Translations under genes and position numbers: made by a program
Assembly: GCF_013911645.1 (NCBI RefSeq)
Contig: NZ_JACESV010000002.1
Coordinates: forward strand, 682,001 to 746,000
Length of the DNA stretch: 64,000 nucleotides
From: Allomuricauda sp.
Lineage (GTDB): Bacteria; Bacteroidota; Bacteroidia; Flavobacteriales; Flavobacteriaceae
Direction: 5' to 3'
The notes under the pieces: model-generated
Seen by the model: only the letters and a program-made list of their open reading frames with translations
Databases searched by the model: none
What the model was told of the DNA's origin: nothing
Shown here: in pieces, positions 1-8,806 of the stretch
Layout: every line of letters starts with the position of its first letter
Numbering within the stretch: the first letter of the stretch is position 1

Positions 1-1
1 T

Positions 2-223
2 TCCGAAGCCAAAGAACAAGCGCAAGTCGAAGGCGATAAGATGATCAAGCAGGCACAAGCCACTATAGAAAGTGAAAAGAAAGCCGCCGTTGCCGATATT
101 AAGGCACAGGTAGCTAGCCTTTCCCTTGAAATTGCAGAAAAAGTGATTAAAGAAGAACTTTCCCAAAAAGGCAAACAACAAAAGTTGGTTGAGGACATGT
201 TGGGAGACATTAAACTGAACTAA
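2..223 (+). CDS. atpF: F0F1 ATP synthase subunit B, C-terminal part
   Basis: Open at the left window edge. The frame of the 41..223 ORF continues back to base 2 with no stop and an Ala/Glu/Gln/Lys-rich helix (EAKEQAQVEGDKM), so the ATG at 41 is internal. The long charged helix ending ...EEL-Q-GKQQKLVEDML fits the peripheral-stalk subunit b, which links the membrane c-ring/a part to the F1 head through delta. It ends 4 bases before atpH, so the two are co-transcribed. Only about the last 73 residues are present and the membrane anchor is outside the window. Identification leans on position before atpH. Confidence 0.9.
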   Translation, partial: SEAKEQAQVEGDKMIKQAQATIESEKKAAVADIKAQVASLSLEIAEKVIKEELSQKGKQQKLVEDMLGDIKLN

Positions 224-227
224 GAGC

Positions 228-767
228 ATGAACCAGAACAGGGCAGCCATACGCTACGCAAAAGCAACCTTGGATTTCGCATTGGAAAAGAAAGCGGCAG
301 ATGCCGTTGAAAAAAACATGCGGGAGATAGCTGCGACCATTTCCGGGAGTGAGGAGCTTCAGCACCTTTTGGAAAGCCCCATCATAAAATCAGAAGTGAA
401 GAAGAACAGTTTGTTGGAAATCTTTAAAGATGCCAACGAGATTACCAAAGGCCTTCTTCAAACCTTGATAAGCAACAAGCGTATTGCCATGCTACAGGAA
501 GTTGCCTTCAAATACATCATTCTTCACGAGAAATTGAAGGGTGAAGAAGTAGCTTATGTGACCACGGCAGTTCCATTGACCGCTGAGCTGGAAAAGAAAA
601 TCTTGGCTACCATTACCAAGGCAACGGGCAATACGATTACCCTGGAAAATAAAATCGATGAGAGCATCATCGGAGGATTTGTACTAAGGGTGGGAGATAC
701 CCAATACGATGCGAGCATCGCTAACAAATTGAACGGATTAAAAAGAGAATTTACAAATAGTCTATAA
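228..767 (+). CDS. atpH: F0F1 ATP synthase subunit delta
   Basis: 179 residues, normal length for delta/OSCP. The N-terminal helical bundle begins with [18 protein letters not shown], matching the usual R-Y-A-x-A-L/F start of the family. The C-terminal part has [20 protein letters not shown] and [21 protein letters not shown], the conserved small C-terminal domain that holds subunit b to F1. ATG at 228 sits 4 bases after atpF, and atpA follows 2 bases later, so this is a tightly packed operon. The subunit is part of the stator of the cytoplasmic-membrane ATP synthase. Confidence 0.96.
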   Translation: MNQNRAAIRYAKATLDFALEKKAADAVEKNMREIAATISGSEELQHLLESPIIKSEVKKNSLLEIFKDANEITKGLLQTLISNKRIAMLQEVAFKYIILHEKLKGEEVAYVTTAVPLTAELEKKILATITKATGNTITLENKIDESIIGGFVLRVGDTQYDASIANKLNGLKREFTNSL

Positions 768-769
768 AA

Positions 770-2350
770 ATGGCAGGAGTAAAAGCCGCTGAGGTATCAG
801 CAATTTTGAAAAAACAGTTATCAGGTTTCGAAGCATCCGCTTCTTTGGATGAAGTAGGCACCGTATTACAAGTAGGTGATGGTATTGCCCGTGTGTATGG
901 ACTTGCCAATGTTCAATACGGGGAATTGGTGGAGTTTGACGGCGGAATGCAGGGAATCGTTTTGAACCTAGAGGAGGACAACGTAGGTGTTGTATTGTTG
1001 GGCCCATCGAAAGAGGTCGTGGAAGGCGCCACCGTTAAGAGAACCGAGCGTATAGCCTCCATCAACGTAGGTGAAGGAATTGTTGGCCGTGTGGTGGACA
1101 CCTTGGGCAAACCTATTGATGGTAAAGGACCTATTTCTGGTGAAACCTACGAAATGCCCTTGGAACGCAAAGCTCCTGGAGTAATTTTTAGACAGCCTGT
1201 AAACGAGCCATTGCAAACAGGTATCAAGGCAATCGATGCCATGATTCCGGTTGGTCGTGGACAAAGGGAGTTGGTAATCGGTGATAAGCAAACCGGTAAA
1301 ACCACCGTTTGTATCGATACCATCCTAAACCAAAAAGAATTTTACGATGCCGGTGAACCGGTGTATTGTATCTATGTGGCCATAGGACAAAAAGCATCAA
1401 CCGTAGCCGCCATCGCCAATACTTTGGAAGAAAAAGGGGCATTGGCCTATACCACCATTGTGGCAGCCAACGCTTCCGACCCTGCTCCAATGCAGGTATA
1501 TGCTCCGTTTGCCGGTGCAGCTATCGGGGAGTATTTTAGGGATACAGGTCGTCCGGCCTTGATCATCTATGATGATTTATCAAAACAAGCCGTTGCTTAT
1601 CGTGAGGTATCCTTGCTTTTGAGAAGACCCCCGGGACGTGAAGCATATCCTGGTGACGTTTTCTTCTTGCACTCAAGATTATTGGAGCGCGCCGCCAAGG
1701 TCATTGCCGACGATGAAATCGCAAAGAACATGAACGACCTACCAGAGGTGTTGAAACCCATGGTAAAAGGAGGAGGTTCTTTGACAGCTCTACCAATTAT
1801 TGAAACACAGGCAGGTGACGTATCCGCCTATATCCCGACCAATGTAATTTCCATTACCGATGGTCAGATATTCTTGGAGCAGGACTTGTTCAACCAAGGG
1901 GTTCGTCCTGCGATCAACGTAGGTATCTCCGTATCACGTGTTGGAGGTAATGCCCAGATCAAGTCGATGAAGAAAGTAGCAGGTACTTTGAAACTGGACC
2001 AAGCCCAGTTCCGTGAATTGGAAGCTTTTGCCAAGTTCGGTTCTGATTTGGATGCCGCTACCTTGAACGTTATTGAAAAAGGACGTAGGAACGTAGAGAT
2101 CTTGAAACAGGGCCAGAACGACCCATTTACAGTTGAGGATCAGGTTGCCATCATCTTTGCAGGTTCCAAAAACCTGTTGCGCGATGTTCCTGTGAACAAG
2201 ATAAAGGAGTTTGAAAAGGATTACTTGGAATTCTTGAACGCAAAGCACAGAGATGTGTTGGATACCCTTAAAGCAGGTAAATTGACCGACGAGGTGACCG
2301 AAACATTGACGGCTGTTTGCAAGGATCTTTCAAGTAAATACAAGGCATAA
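770..2350 (+). CDS. atpA: F0F1 ATP synthase subunit alpha
   Basis: 526 residues, slightly longer than the roughly 500-513 of many alphas and usual for Bacteroidota. The N-terminal beta-barrel is followed by the nucleotide-binding domain with P-loop GDKQTGKT at about 171-178. PGREAYPGD carries the ATPase alpha/beta signature region, and [10 protein letters not shown] holds the conserved Arg that reaches the catalytic site of beta. Alpha binds non-catalytic nucleotides in the F1 hexamer. Beta and epsilon genes do not follow, which is the normal split arrangement in this phylum. A palindromic repeat, not a gene, fills the gap to atpG. Confidence 0.98.
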   Translation: MAGVKAAEVSAILKKQLSGFEASASLDEVGTVLQVGDGIARVYGLANVQYGELVEFDGGMQGIVLNLEEDNVGVVLLGPSKEVVEGATVKRTERIASINVGEGIVGRVVDTLGKPIDGKGPISGETYEMPLERKAPGVIFRQPVNEPLQTGIKAIDAMIPVGRGQRELVIGDKQTGKTTVCIDTILNQKEFYDAGEPVYCIYVAIGQKASTVAAIANTLEEKGALAYTTIVAANASDPAPMQVYAPFAGAAIGEYFRDTGRPALIIYDDLSKQAVAYREVSLLLRRPPGREAYPGDVFFLHSRLLERAAKVIADDEIAKNMNDLPEVLKPMVKGGGSLTALPIIETQAGDVSAYIPTNVISITDGQIFLEQDLFNQGVRPAINVGISVSRVGGNAQIKSMKKVAGTLKLDQAQFRELEAFAKFGSDLDAATLNVIEKGRRNVEILKQGQNDPFTVEDQVAIIFAGSKNLLRDVPVNKIKEFEKDYLEFLNAKHRDVLDTLKAGKLTDEVTETLTAVCKDLSSKYKA

Positions 2351-2354
2351 CAAT

Positions 2355-2417
2355 TGTCATTCCCGTGAAAACGGGAATCCATAACCAAAAAGATTCCGCA
2401 TCAAGTGCGGAATGACA
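2355..2417. repeat. Palindromic dispersed repeat inside the atp operon
   Basis: About 63 bp with outer arms TGTCATTCC and GGAATGACA. Two inner hairpins are TTCCCGT-gaaa-ACGGGAA and ATTCCGCA-tcaag-TGCGGAAT. It fills the whole atpA-atpG gap and supplies an ATG (2412) that lengthens the atpG ORF on paper. A near-identical left arm lies at about 48712-48740. The structure may stabilise or attenuate the mRNA between alpha and gamma, but that is inference. Confidence 0.8.
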
Positions 2418-2426
2418 AAGAAGCAT

Positions 2427-3287
2427 ATGGCGAATCTAAAGGAAATACGGAACAGGATAACATCCATCTCTTCAACGATGCAGATTACCAGTGCCATGAA
2501 AATGGTTTCCGCTGCAAAGTTGAAAAAAGCCCAGGATGCCATCACGGCCATGCGTCCCTATTCGGACAAGCTTACCGAGCTTTTGCAAGGGCTTAGTGCC
2601 AGTTTGGAAGGAGACGGAGGAAGCGAATACGCTGACAAAAGACCCGTGAACAAAGTTTTGGTTGTTGCCATCACTTCGAATAGAGGTCTTTGTGGTGGAT
2701 TCAACTCCAACATCATCAAGCAGAGCAACAATTTGGTGTCCAACAAGTATCCGGGAAAACAAGTTGATTTCTACACCATTGGCAAAAAGGGAAACGACAT
2801 CCTTCGTAAAAGACATACCATATTGGGTGACCAAAGCAAGGTGTACGATGATTTGACCTTTGACAACGTTGCGGAAATCGCTGAATTGTTGATGCGTTTG
2901 TTCACCAAAGGTGATTACGACAAAATTGAATTGGTGTACAACAAGTTCAAGAATGCCGCTACGCAAATTGTGATGACCGAACAGTTTTTGCCCATCGTTG
3001 GCGCAGAAGGAGAGGAAGCCATTGCGGCGGATTATATTTTTGAGCCGTCCAAAGAAGAAATCGTTAAGGAATTGATTCCTAAATCCTTGAAGACACAATT
3101 GTTCAAAGCTCTTAGGGATTCTTTTGCGAGTGAGCACGGTGCGCGTATGACGGCGATGCACAAAGCAACCGATAATGCCGCCGAACTTAGGGATGAGTTG
3201 AAATTGACCTATAACAAAGCCCGTCAAGCAGCGATTACCAACGAAATCCTTGAGATTGTTGGTGGAGCGGAAGCGTTGAACAATTAA
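2427..3287 (+). CDS. atpG: F0F1 ATP synthase subunit gamma
   Basis: 286 residues from the ATG at 2427, which gives the family start MANLKEIRNRI. The track start at 2412 (MTKKH...) lies inside the palindromic repeat and is rejected. Family hallmarks are the N-terminal helix ISSTMQITSAMKMVSAAKLKKAQ, the Rossmann-like part with ITSNRGLCGGFNSN, and the C-terminal coiled-coil helix ASEHGARMTAMHKATDNA...TYNKARQAAITNEILEIVGGAEAL. Gamma is the rotating central shaft. Its last codons (GCGTTGAACAATTAA) recur twice just downstream and once at 6.69 kb, which marks recombination here. Confidence 0.97.
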   Translation: MANLKEIRNRITSISSTMQITSAMKMVSAAKLKKAQDAITAMRPYSDKLTELLQGLSASLEGDGGSEYADKRPVNKVLVVAITSNRGLCGGFNSNIIKQSNNLVSNKYPGKQVDFYTIGKKGNDILRKRHTILGDQSKVYDDLTFDNVAEIAELLMRLFTKGDYDKIELVYNKFKNAATQIVMTEQFLPIVGAEGEEAIAADYIFEPSKEEIVKELIPKSLKTQLFKALRDSFASEHGARMTAMHKATDNAAELRDELKLTYNKARQAAITNEILEIVGGAEALNN

Positions 3288-3411
3288 ACCGAATGAAGAT
3301 GAGGTCAAATTTTCCAACAGAGACGTTGAACAATTAAGCCGAACTAAAGTGAGGCTAAATATTCAATAACGGAAGCGTTGAACAATTAGATTACAATATT
3401 TTTATATAATG
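3267..3411 (+). repeat. Three tandem copies of the atpG 3' end
   Basis: The core GCGTTGAACAATTA (or aCGTTGAACAATTA) occurs at about 3273, 3323 and 3375, so the period is roughly 50-52 bp. The copies are separated by diverged spacers (ccgaatgaagatgaggtcaaat against ccgaactaaagtgaggctaaat). Copy 1 is the true atpG terminus. Copies 2 and 3 are non-coding echoes. The third leads into the terminator. Confidence 0.85.
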
Positions 3412-3440
3412 AAAGGCTACCAAATTCGGTGGCCTTTTTT
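3361..3440 (+). repeat. Left direct repeat (copy A) with terminator hairpin
   Basis: Begins attcaataacggaagcgttg, continues through TTACAATATTTtTATATAAT and ends in a hairpin GGCTACC-aaattc-GGTGGCC followed by a T run. The hairpin is a good intrinsic terminator for the atp operon. Copy B of the same ~80 bp lies at 6674-6753 with the same order of motifs, so the 3.2 kb between them is flanked by direct repeats. From here to the next gene at 3665 I see no coding region; the 3409-3624 ORF is a shadow. Confidence 0.82.
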
Positions 3441-3664
3441 TGTGCCTTTTTTAGCCGATTTTCAAAGTAATTGTGGAAAAACTCCAGTTTTTTTAAGGTT
3501 TTTGTCCAGCCCTAAGTCGAATAAAGTTATTAGTTTAGCCCAACGCAATCCCCATTACTTGTCGAGTGCAGCAAAAGTGTACGTCCAGAGCGGCCGTATG
3601 CGGTGTGTTGCATTAATTTTTTAAAGATTTCCCCAAATCTTTTAATATCTAAAACTTGACAAGA

Positions 3665-5470
3665 ATGAAACAACTGAAAAACCTACTGCCCGTAATGCTA
3701 TTGGCCCTCTTGGCATGGAACTGCGAAAAGGATGATGCTCCATTGAGCCCCCCTCACCATAAAAATGTTGTGAATATACAGACATTGACCCTGGAGGAGC
3801 TTAATCAAAAAGAATCCTTAAAAAAACCTTTAGGAAAGATAGACAAGTTGCTGGATGTCAACAAAACAACAAATCACACATCCAAACTCAAAACTACCGA
3901 CGGCTCTTTCACAGTTTTGACCAAGGATATTGTTGAATTGACCACGAGCAACTCAAAATCGTACAGCTTTAGAACTGAAACTCCTGTGTATCCAGAAGCG
4001 GATTTTGAAAATCTAGTAATCTATAAAAAAGACGGGGAGACGTTCAAATTTTATCTTTATAGTTACAAGTACATCTTTTTTGAAGGGGAATGGCAAAATT
4101 ATATTATTTCCATAGTTCCTATAGATGCGGAAGCATTGGGGCTGGAAAATTTAGTAGAGAATTTTACATCCAAAATGCTATTGGCCAACAATTGTTTATG
4201 GAATATAGTCGGATATGAGATAAGTCTTGTATGGTGTTTTGGATCCAATAACGGAAATTTTGGAATGGAAGGGAACGGATCCTCAAGTCCTATTTCTGGA
4301 TGTGAGGATTGGGTGTACTTTAACCCAGATGGTATTGGAAAATGTGTAAGGACAAGAGGGTGCGTTGACTCCAATGGCAATGTGTATTCCATAACTGAAT
4401 ATAATGTTCAGTGTTCTGGCAATGTTGTGCACGGAGAAAACGGAGGTGGCAACGATGGGGGAAACAATGAAAACTATGATGGGGATGTTGATGATAACTG
4501 GGGCATCGAAGATGGGCCGATCAATGATGGTCCCGTAAATGGAGGGGGAACACCCAACAATGATGTTGAAGAGGAAATAGTTCCCGTAAACCCTCCTGTA
4601 GACTATGTACAGACCGCCGAACTTTGTTTGGGCCTTTTTGGAAACAATTACAACATTCCCCAAGATACCATGGAAGACTTGGGAAAATACATCTACGAGA
4701 ACAGTTGTAATGACCCATTTGTATCTGAAGCAATTAATGCCCTACAGCACGGCGACAATGAAGTGGATTTTGAGGAGAAGATTATTTATCTTTTGGAGGA
4801 CTATCCATGTCAGGCTGACATAATTAAAGATGCCCTTGCGGCCAATTCACCAGTTACTGATTTGGTAATGGATATATTTAATAGCGATGTTAAGCCAAGT
4901 ATTACAATCCAAGCAGATGATTTAGATGACATTTTTTGGGGAGGATACACAACTGTACAGAATGGCACCCCATTTCATTATTTAATAACTATAAATACAG
5001 AACGCTTAGATGTTTCTACTGATATTGATATTGCATCTATAACCATTCACGAAAGTGTCCATGCCTTGTTGTTTTATTTTTATCAAGCAGGTTCGTTTCA
5101 ATCCGAAAATGAATCGTATGCTCAACTGGTTGAAGATTTTACAATTCACCAAGCTTCTTTTGGAGGCGACCACCATGAGTATATGCAAAACTTAGTAGGC
5201 TATATCGCTGATGCCTTATATGAATGGGCAATTAACAGCGGTTATTCTCCAAGTGATTTTCTTAGTTTCAATACAATTGATAACAATAATTATGATGGAC
5301 TTAGAGAATATTTAGACAAACTTGCTTGGAATGGGTTAACTGACACAGGTACTTTTGAGCTACTATATCCAGAAGGAACTCTGGAAAGACAAAATATAAT
5401 ACAATTAATTAATTCAGAATCTTTGCCTTATGAAAACTCGGCAAATCCCAAAGGGACTATATGTGATTAG
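3665..5470 (+). CDS. Surface lipoprotein with C-terminal HExxH (zincin-like) domain
   Basis: 601 residues from ATG 3665; the track's TTG at 3656 adds three residues. A hydrophobic leader ends at C20, followed by EKDD, which resembles the Bacteroidota lipoprotein surface-export signal. The -1 residue is Asn, unusual for a lipobox. Residues ~30-180 form a beta-rich region, then a Cys-rich stretch (GCEDWVYF...GKCVRTRGC), then a Gly/Asn/Asp-rich linker at ~257-310. HESVH at ~462-466 with Glu ~17 residues later (ENESYA) matches a gluzincin metal site. No named family is recognised. The 3' end overlaps the next lipoprotein gene by 41 bp. Peptidase activity is inferred from the motif only. Confidence 0.72.
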   Translation: MKQLKNLLPVMLLALLAWNCEKDDAPLSPPHHKNVVNIQTLTLEELNQKESLKKPLGKIDKLLDVNKTTNHTSKLKTTDGSFTVLTKDIVELTTSNSKSYSFRTETPVYPEADFENLVIYKKDGETFKFYLYSYKYIFFEGEWQNYIISIVPIDAEALGLENLVENFTSKMLLANNCLWNIVGYEISLVWCFGSNNGNFGMEGNGSSSPISGCEDWVYFNPDGIGKCVRTRGCVDSNGNVYSITEYNVQCSGNVVHGENGGGNDGGNNENYDGDVDDNWGIEDGPINDGPVNGGGTPNNDVEEEIVPVNPPVDYVQTAELCLGLFGNNYNIPQDTMEDLGKYIYENSCNDPFVSEAINALQHGDNEVDFEEKIIYLLEDYPCQADIIKDALAANSPVTDLVMDIFNSDVKPSITIQADDLDDIFWGGYTTVQNGTPFHYLITINTERLDVSTDIDIASITIHESVHALLFYFYQAGSFQSENESYAQLVEDFTIHQASFGGDHHEYMQNLVGYIADALYEWAINSGYSPSDFLSFNTIDNNNYDGLREYLDKLAWNGLTDTGTFELLYPEGTLERQNIIQLINSESLPYENSANPKGTICD

Positions 5471-6008
5471 TATCATTATAGTTTGTTTTAGTTGCAAGGC
5501 GATTAAGCCTAACACCTATATTGTAGGTGAGGCATATAAAGTAGCTAAAGTTTCTATAAACTATTTAATTGAAACTAAACTTGAATATTTAAAAAGGCAA
5601 GATAAAGACACCATAATTCTATATCAAAAGGTAGATACTTTCGAAATTAAAGATTTTAAAAAGCATATTGATAATTTCCAAATTCAAAAAGAGGCTAATT
5701 TAAACATACCAGAATGTGCTGATTCGATTTATAAAAATTTTGATTTTGCTAATACTCAAAAAGAGATAAAAGGAATTTTAGAATGGGATATTAGTAAATT
5801 GGAAACAAAAAAAGTAATCAAAAAAGAAACCTCAGAGATTAAAAGATTAGACCATCGTTTAAAATTGTCAGTCCCGGTTTTTAACAAAAAAATTGATAAA
5901 GCTTTGGTACTATTAAATCATATTAATACGGGGCAAATCATCTACTATTTGGAGAAGAGGCCTTATGGTTGGGAGGTAAAGTGTGAAGTCTATATTGCTT
6001 TTCATTAG
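5430..6008 (+). CDS. Small lipoprotein, first of a tandem paralogous pair
   Basis: 192 residues. The leader MKTRQI...IIIVCFSC ends in a lipobox-like Cys, so this is a predicted lipoprotein. It is Lys/Ile-rich and its DNA is clearly more AT-rich than the neighbouring housekeeping genes. The 52/53-bp stretch around its start is nearly repeated at the start of the next gene, and the C-termini share a pattern (valine-rich strand, yl-k, GW-vkCEvYIa), so the two arose by tandem duplication. The start lies inside the last codons of the HExxH lipoprotein gene, so translation is probably coupled. Function is unknown; an immunity or chaperone role for the upstream protein is only a hypothesis. Confidence 0.7.
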   Translation: MKTRQIPKGLYVISIIIVCFSCKAIKPNTYIVGEAYKVAKVSINYLIETKLEYLKRQDKDTIILYQKVDTFEIKDFKKHIDNFQIQKEANLNIPECADSIYKNFDFANTQKEIKGILEWDISKLETKKVIKKETSEIKRLDHRLKLSVPVFNKKIDKALVLLNHINTGQIIYYLEKRPYGWEVKCEVYIAFH

Positions 6009-6051
6009 CTGAATTAAATTATTCAATTAATATATTCTGAATCTTCACCTT

Positions 6052-6627
6052 ATGAAAACTAGGCAAATCCACTTGGTACTCCTTGTGATTAGTCTATTCT
6101 TATTTATTGCTTGCAAGGCATTGCCCAAAGAAGAAATTTTGGTAAATGAAACATATGGAATCATTAACACAACTCTTAATGATTATAAAAATCCCAACAA
6201 ACCTTATGTTATAATAGAAGAAACAGTAGGACTGGCAATAGAAGACTTCAACAGTCACATGAACGGCCAAAAAGTATTGAATGATGAGGGCTACAATTCT
6301 GACCCGTGTGCAATGCGCTATATTGAAGGCAAAGTGAAATTAAACAAAACCACCTTTAGATTAAAAACGTGGGATAGATCAAAAATCACTTATAATGAAG
6401 TAAGTTATATTAGTCGTGAAAAGCTGGGTAAAAACATATCTATGAAAGAGGCCAATGAACTTATGGGCAAACAAATTTTTAGTTTCTCAAACCCGATTTA
6501 TGATAAGAGTTTGGTTAATGCAGTAATACTTATAAACATAAGCAGGGAAGGTGAAAAACACCATTTTCTAAATAAGGAAGATGGAAAGTGGATATTGAAT
6601 TGTGAATATTATATTAGCGTATATTAA
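6052..6627 (+). CDS. Small lipoprotein, second of the tandem paralogous pair
   Basis: 191 residues. It starts MKTRQIHLVLLVISLFLFIAC with a canonical lipobox (FIAC). The start context (gaatcttcaccttATGAAAAC) mirrors that of the upstream paralog (gaatctttgccttATGAAAAC). The middle contains W-DRSK and the C-terminus NGKW/CEYYISVY-like pattern seen in the sister protein. AT-rich DNA. No domain name can be given. Both copies sit between the direct repeats with the HExxH lipoprotein and were probably gained together. Confidence 0.7.
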   Translation: MKTRQIHLVLLVISLFLFIACKALPKEEILVNETYGIINTTLNDYKNPNKPYVIIEETVGLAIEDFNSHMNGQKVLNDEGYNSDPCAMRYIEGKVKLNKTTFRLKTWDRSKITYNEVSYISREKLGKNISMKEANELMGKQIFSFSNPIYDKSLVNAVILINISREGEKHHFLNKEDGKWILNCEYYISVY

Positions 6628-6673
6628 ATATTAGTTAGTACATACAGGCTTCGTAGCTCGCCTAGTGCTACAT

Positions 6674-6753
6674 ATTCAATAGCTCAAGCGTTGAACAATT
6701 AGAATTACAATATTTCTATATAATTGGAGGCCACCATTTCGGTGGCCTTTTTG
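6674..6753 (+). repeat. Right direct repeat (copy B) with terminator hairpin
   Basis: attcaatagctcaaGCGTTGAACAATTAGaATTACAATATTTcTATATAAT, then a perfect hairpin GGCCACC-atttc-GGTGGCC with T run. It repeats the atpG tail and terminator of 3361-3440. It ends transcription from the small lipoprotein genes and marks the right end of the insert. Confidence 0.82.
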
Positions 6754-6831
6754 TTTTTCTTGACATTACGACTAAAGGCTTTTGCGTAACTTGTAGCCAC
6801 CTAATCAAGGTTTTTAAAGAAGCAACACCTA

Positions 6832-8295
6832 TTGAACCCATTAAAAAGGCTTTTTAAACAAACATTTATCTATGGTTTGGCCACGGTATTGCCGCGGGTG
6901 CTCTCTTTTTTGTTGGTGCCCTTATATACATCGGTAATGAACCCCGAAACCTATGGTGAGATTTCAGTTATCTTCTCGTGGTTTGCCATTTTTAATGTGG
7001 TGCTTGCTTACGGTATGGAAACGGCTTTTTTCCGTTTTTTCAATAAGTATTCCAATAAGGAGAACGTGATTTCAACTTCGTTGATTTCATTGCTGATATC
7101 CTCCTTGGCCTTTTTTGCAGGATCGCTGATTTTCAAAGAAACCTTTGCTTCGCTAATAGATGTTAAAGCGTCACTGATAATTTATATCATCTTAATTCTC
7201 GTTCTAGATGCATTGGCCATTGTTCCCTTTGCTTGGCTCAGGGCAAAGGAGCGACCACTTCGATATTCAATTGTAAAAGTGAACAGTGTGGCGATGAATT
7301 TGCTGTTGAATATTTTTTTCTTGACCATATTGCCGAGATTGGCGGAAAATGGGTCGTCGTTTTGGGCGGAAATCTACAAAGAAAATTTTCAGATTGAATA
7401 TGTATTTATCGCCAACGTGATTTCCAGCGGCGTGGCCTTTTTGTGGGTGAGCGGTATTTATTTTGACACTAAATATAGCTTTGATAAACGTTTATGGAAG
7501 GAAATGCTCAAATATTCCCTCCCCATTATGGTAGCTGGGCTTGCATTTACGGTAAACGAGGTTTTTGACCGTATTCTTTTAGATCGATTATTGCCCGAAA
7601 ACGTTGCCAAGGCAGAAATCGGAAAGTATTCCGCTTGCTATAAATTGGCCGTGTTCATGACGCTGTTCGGCACCGCCTTCCGATTAGGGGTGGAGCCTTT
7701 CTTTTTTAGTCATGCGAACACTGAAAATCCAAAGAAAGCCTATGCCCAGATTACCAACTATTTTGTGATTATGGGCAGCCTTATCTTTTTGGGAGTGATG
7801 GTATTTATAGATCCCTTGAAAAAACTATTGGTGCGCGATGCCGCTTTTTGGGAAGCCTTGGACGTGGTTCCCATTATACTTTTGGCCAGTTTCTGTTTGG
7901 GCATCTACCACAACCTGTCCGTTTGGTACAAGGTAACCGACCGGACCAAGTTCGGGGCCTATATTTCATCCGTGGGGGCAATCATTACCTTGGTCATCAA
8001 TATAAGCCTTATTCCAAAAATTGGGTATATGGCATCCGCTCTGGCCACTTTGGCGGCCTATGGTAGTATGATGCTTTTGTCCTATCATTTTGGAAAAAAA
8101 TACTACCCCGTTCCCTACAACATGCGGAAGATAGTCTTCTACCTTTCCGTATCACTCATATTTTCAATACTATCATTCTATGTTTTTAATAGAAATTTAA
8201 TAGCCGGCAGCATACTGTTTTTGTTATTTTTGGGGTTAGTGTATAAGATGGAAGGAGATAAATTACGAAGCATATTATTAAGACGTGAAGATTAA
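6832..8295 (+). CDS. Polysaccharide/oligosaccharide flippase (MATE/MVF-like membrane protein)
   Basis: 487 residues with a TTG start ([36 protein letters not shown]). About 12-14 hydrophobic segments. The start resembles Wzx-type flippases, with the basic N-terminus, the G-x-x-x-P-R turn in helix 1 and the LVPLYT motif. Such proteins move lipid-linked sugar units across the cytoplasmic membrane. No polysaccharide polymerase is adjacent, but a sugar-nucleotide transferase follows after dut. It overlaps dut by 11 bp. Exact substrate cannot be told. Confidence 0.85.
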   Translation: MNPLKRLFKQTFIYGLATVLPRVLSFLLVPLYTSVMNPETYGEISVIFSWFAIFNVVLAYGMETAFFRFFNKYSNKENVISTSLISLLISSLAFFAGSLIFKETFASLIDVKASLIIYIILILVLDALAIVPFAWLRAKERPLRYSIVKVNSVAMNLLLNIFFLTILPRLAENGSSFWAEIYKENFQIEYVFIANVISSGVAFLWVSGIYFDTKYSFDKRLWKEMLKYSLPIMVAGLAFTVNEVFDRILLDRLLPENVAKAEIGKYSACYKLAVFMTLFGTAFRLGVEPFFFSHANTENPKKAYAQITNYFVIMGSLIFLGVMVFIDPLKKLLVRDAAFWEALDVVPIILLASFCLGIYHNLSVWYKVTDRTKFGAYISSVGAIITLVINISLIPKIGYMASALATLAAYGSMMLLSYHFGKKYYPVPYNMRKIVFYLSVSLIFSILSFYVFNRNLIAGSILFLLFLGLVYKMEGDKLRSILLRRED

Positions 8296-8719
8296 GATCA
8301 TCAACAAATCGGGCCACAAGTTGCCACATTACGAGACGCTTGCTTCGGCAGGTATGGATTTACGAGCGGATATTGAATCACCCATAACTTTAAAACCCTT
8401 GGAAAGGGCCATTGTCCCAACAGGACTTTTTATGGAGCTTCCCGTGGGTTACGAAGCACAAGTACGGCCACGTAGCGGACTCGCCGCCAAAAAAGGCGTC
8501 ACCGTTTTAAATGCTCCAGGCACTATTGATGCCGATTATCGTGGAAACGTTGGGGTAATCTTGGTGAACCTGTCCAATGAAGACTTTACCATCGAAAATG
8601 GGGAACGTATCGCCCAATTGGTTATCGCAAAGCACGAACGTGCCGAGTGGGAAGAAGTCGAAACCCTTTCGGATACCGATAGGGGCGAGGGCGGATTTGG
8701 AAGCACTGGCACCAAATAG
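8285..8719 (+). CDS. dut: dUTP diphosphatase
   Basis: 144 residues, usual for trimeric dUTPase. All five motifs are visible: [47 protein letters not shown] and [10 protein letters not shown] at the flexible C-terminal arm. Hydrolyses dUTP to dUMP and pyrophosphate, keeping uracil out of DNA and feeding thymidylate synthesis. GTG start at 8285, inside the end of the flippase gene. No ATG alternative fits the N-terminus [10 protein letters not shown]. Confidence 0.97.
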   Translation: MKIKIINKSGHKLPHYETLASAGMDLRADIESPITLKPLERAIVPTGLFMELPVGYEAQVRPRSGLAAKKGVTVLNAPGTIDADYRGNVGVILVNLSNEDFTIENGERIAQLVIAKHERAEWEEVETLSDTDRGEGGFGSTGTK

Positions 8720-8726
8720 AGAAGAA

Positions 8727-8805
8727 TGTCAGGTCGAGCGCAGTCGAGACCCTGTTGAATAAATTATAACCTTTAAAAGACACCTGCGTAGGCAGGTGTG
8801 TGACA
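8727..8805. repeat. Dispersed repeat between dut and the nucleotidyltransferase gene
   Basis: Left arm TGTCAGGTCGAGCGCAGTCGAGACC; right arm ends ACACCTGCGTAGGCAGGTGTGTGACA. The outer TGTCA/TGACA ends are inverted, and CACCTGCgtagGCAGGTG is an internal perfect hairpin. The left arm matches the arms at 25.99, 26.05 and 56.4 kb. Confidence 0.7.
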
Positions 8806-8806
8806 T

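Noticed and set aside
2412-2426. Longer atpG start (MTKKH)
   Set aside because: Falls inside the palindromic repeat; the family starts MANLKEI at 2427.
3409-3624. ORF of 71 codons right after the first terminator
   Set aside because: It begins in the terminator hairpin and has no start signal, domain or composition of a real gene.
4099-4823. Several ORFs opposite or in other frames of the HExxH lipoprotein gene
   Set aside because: Shadows of the Gly/Asp-rich linker region, with no independent support.
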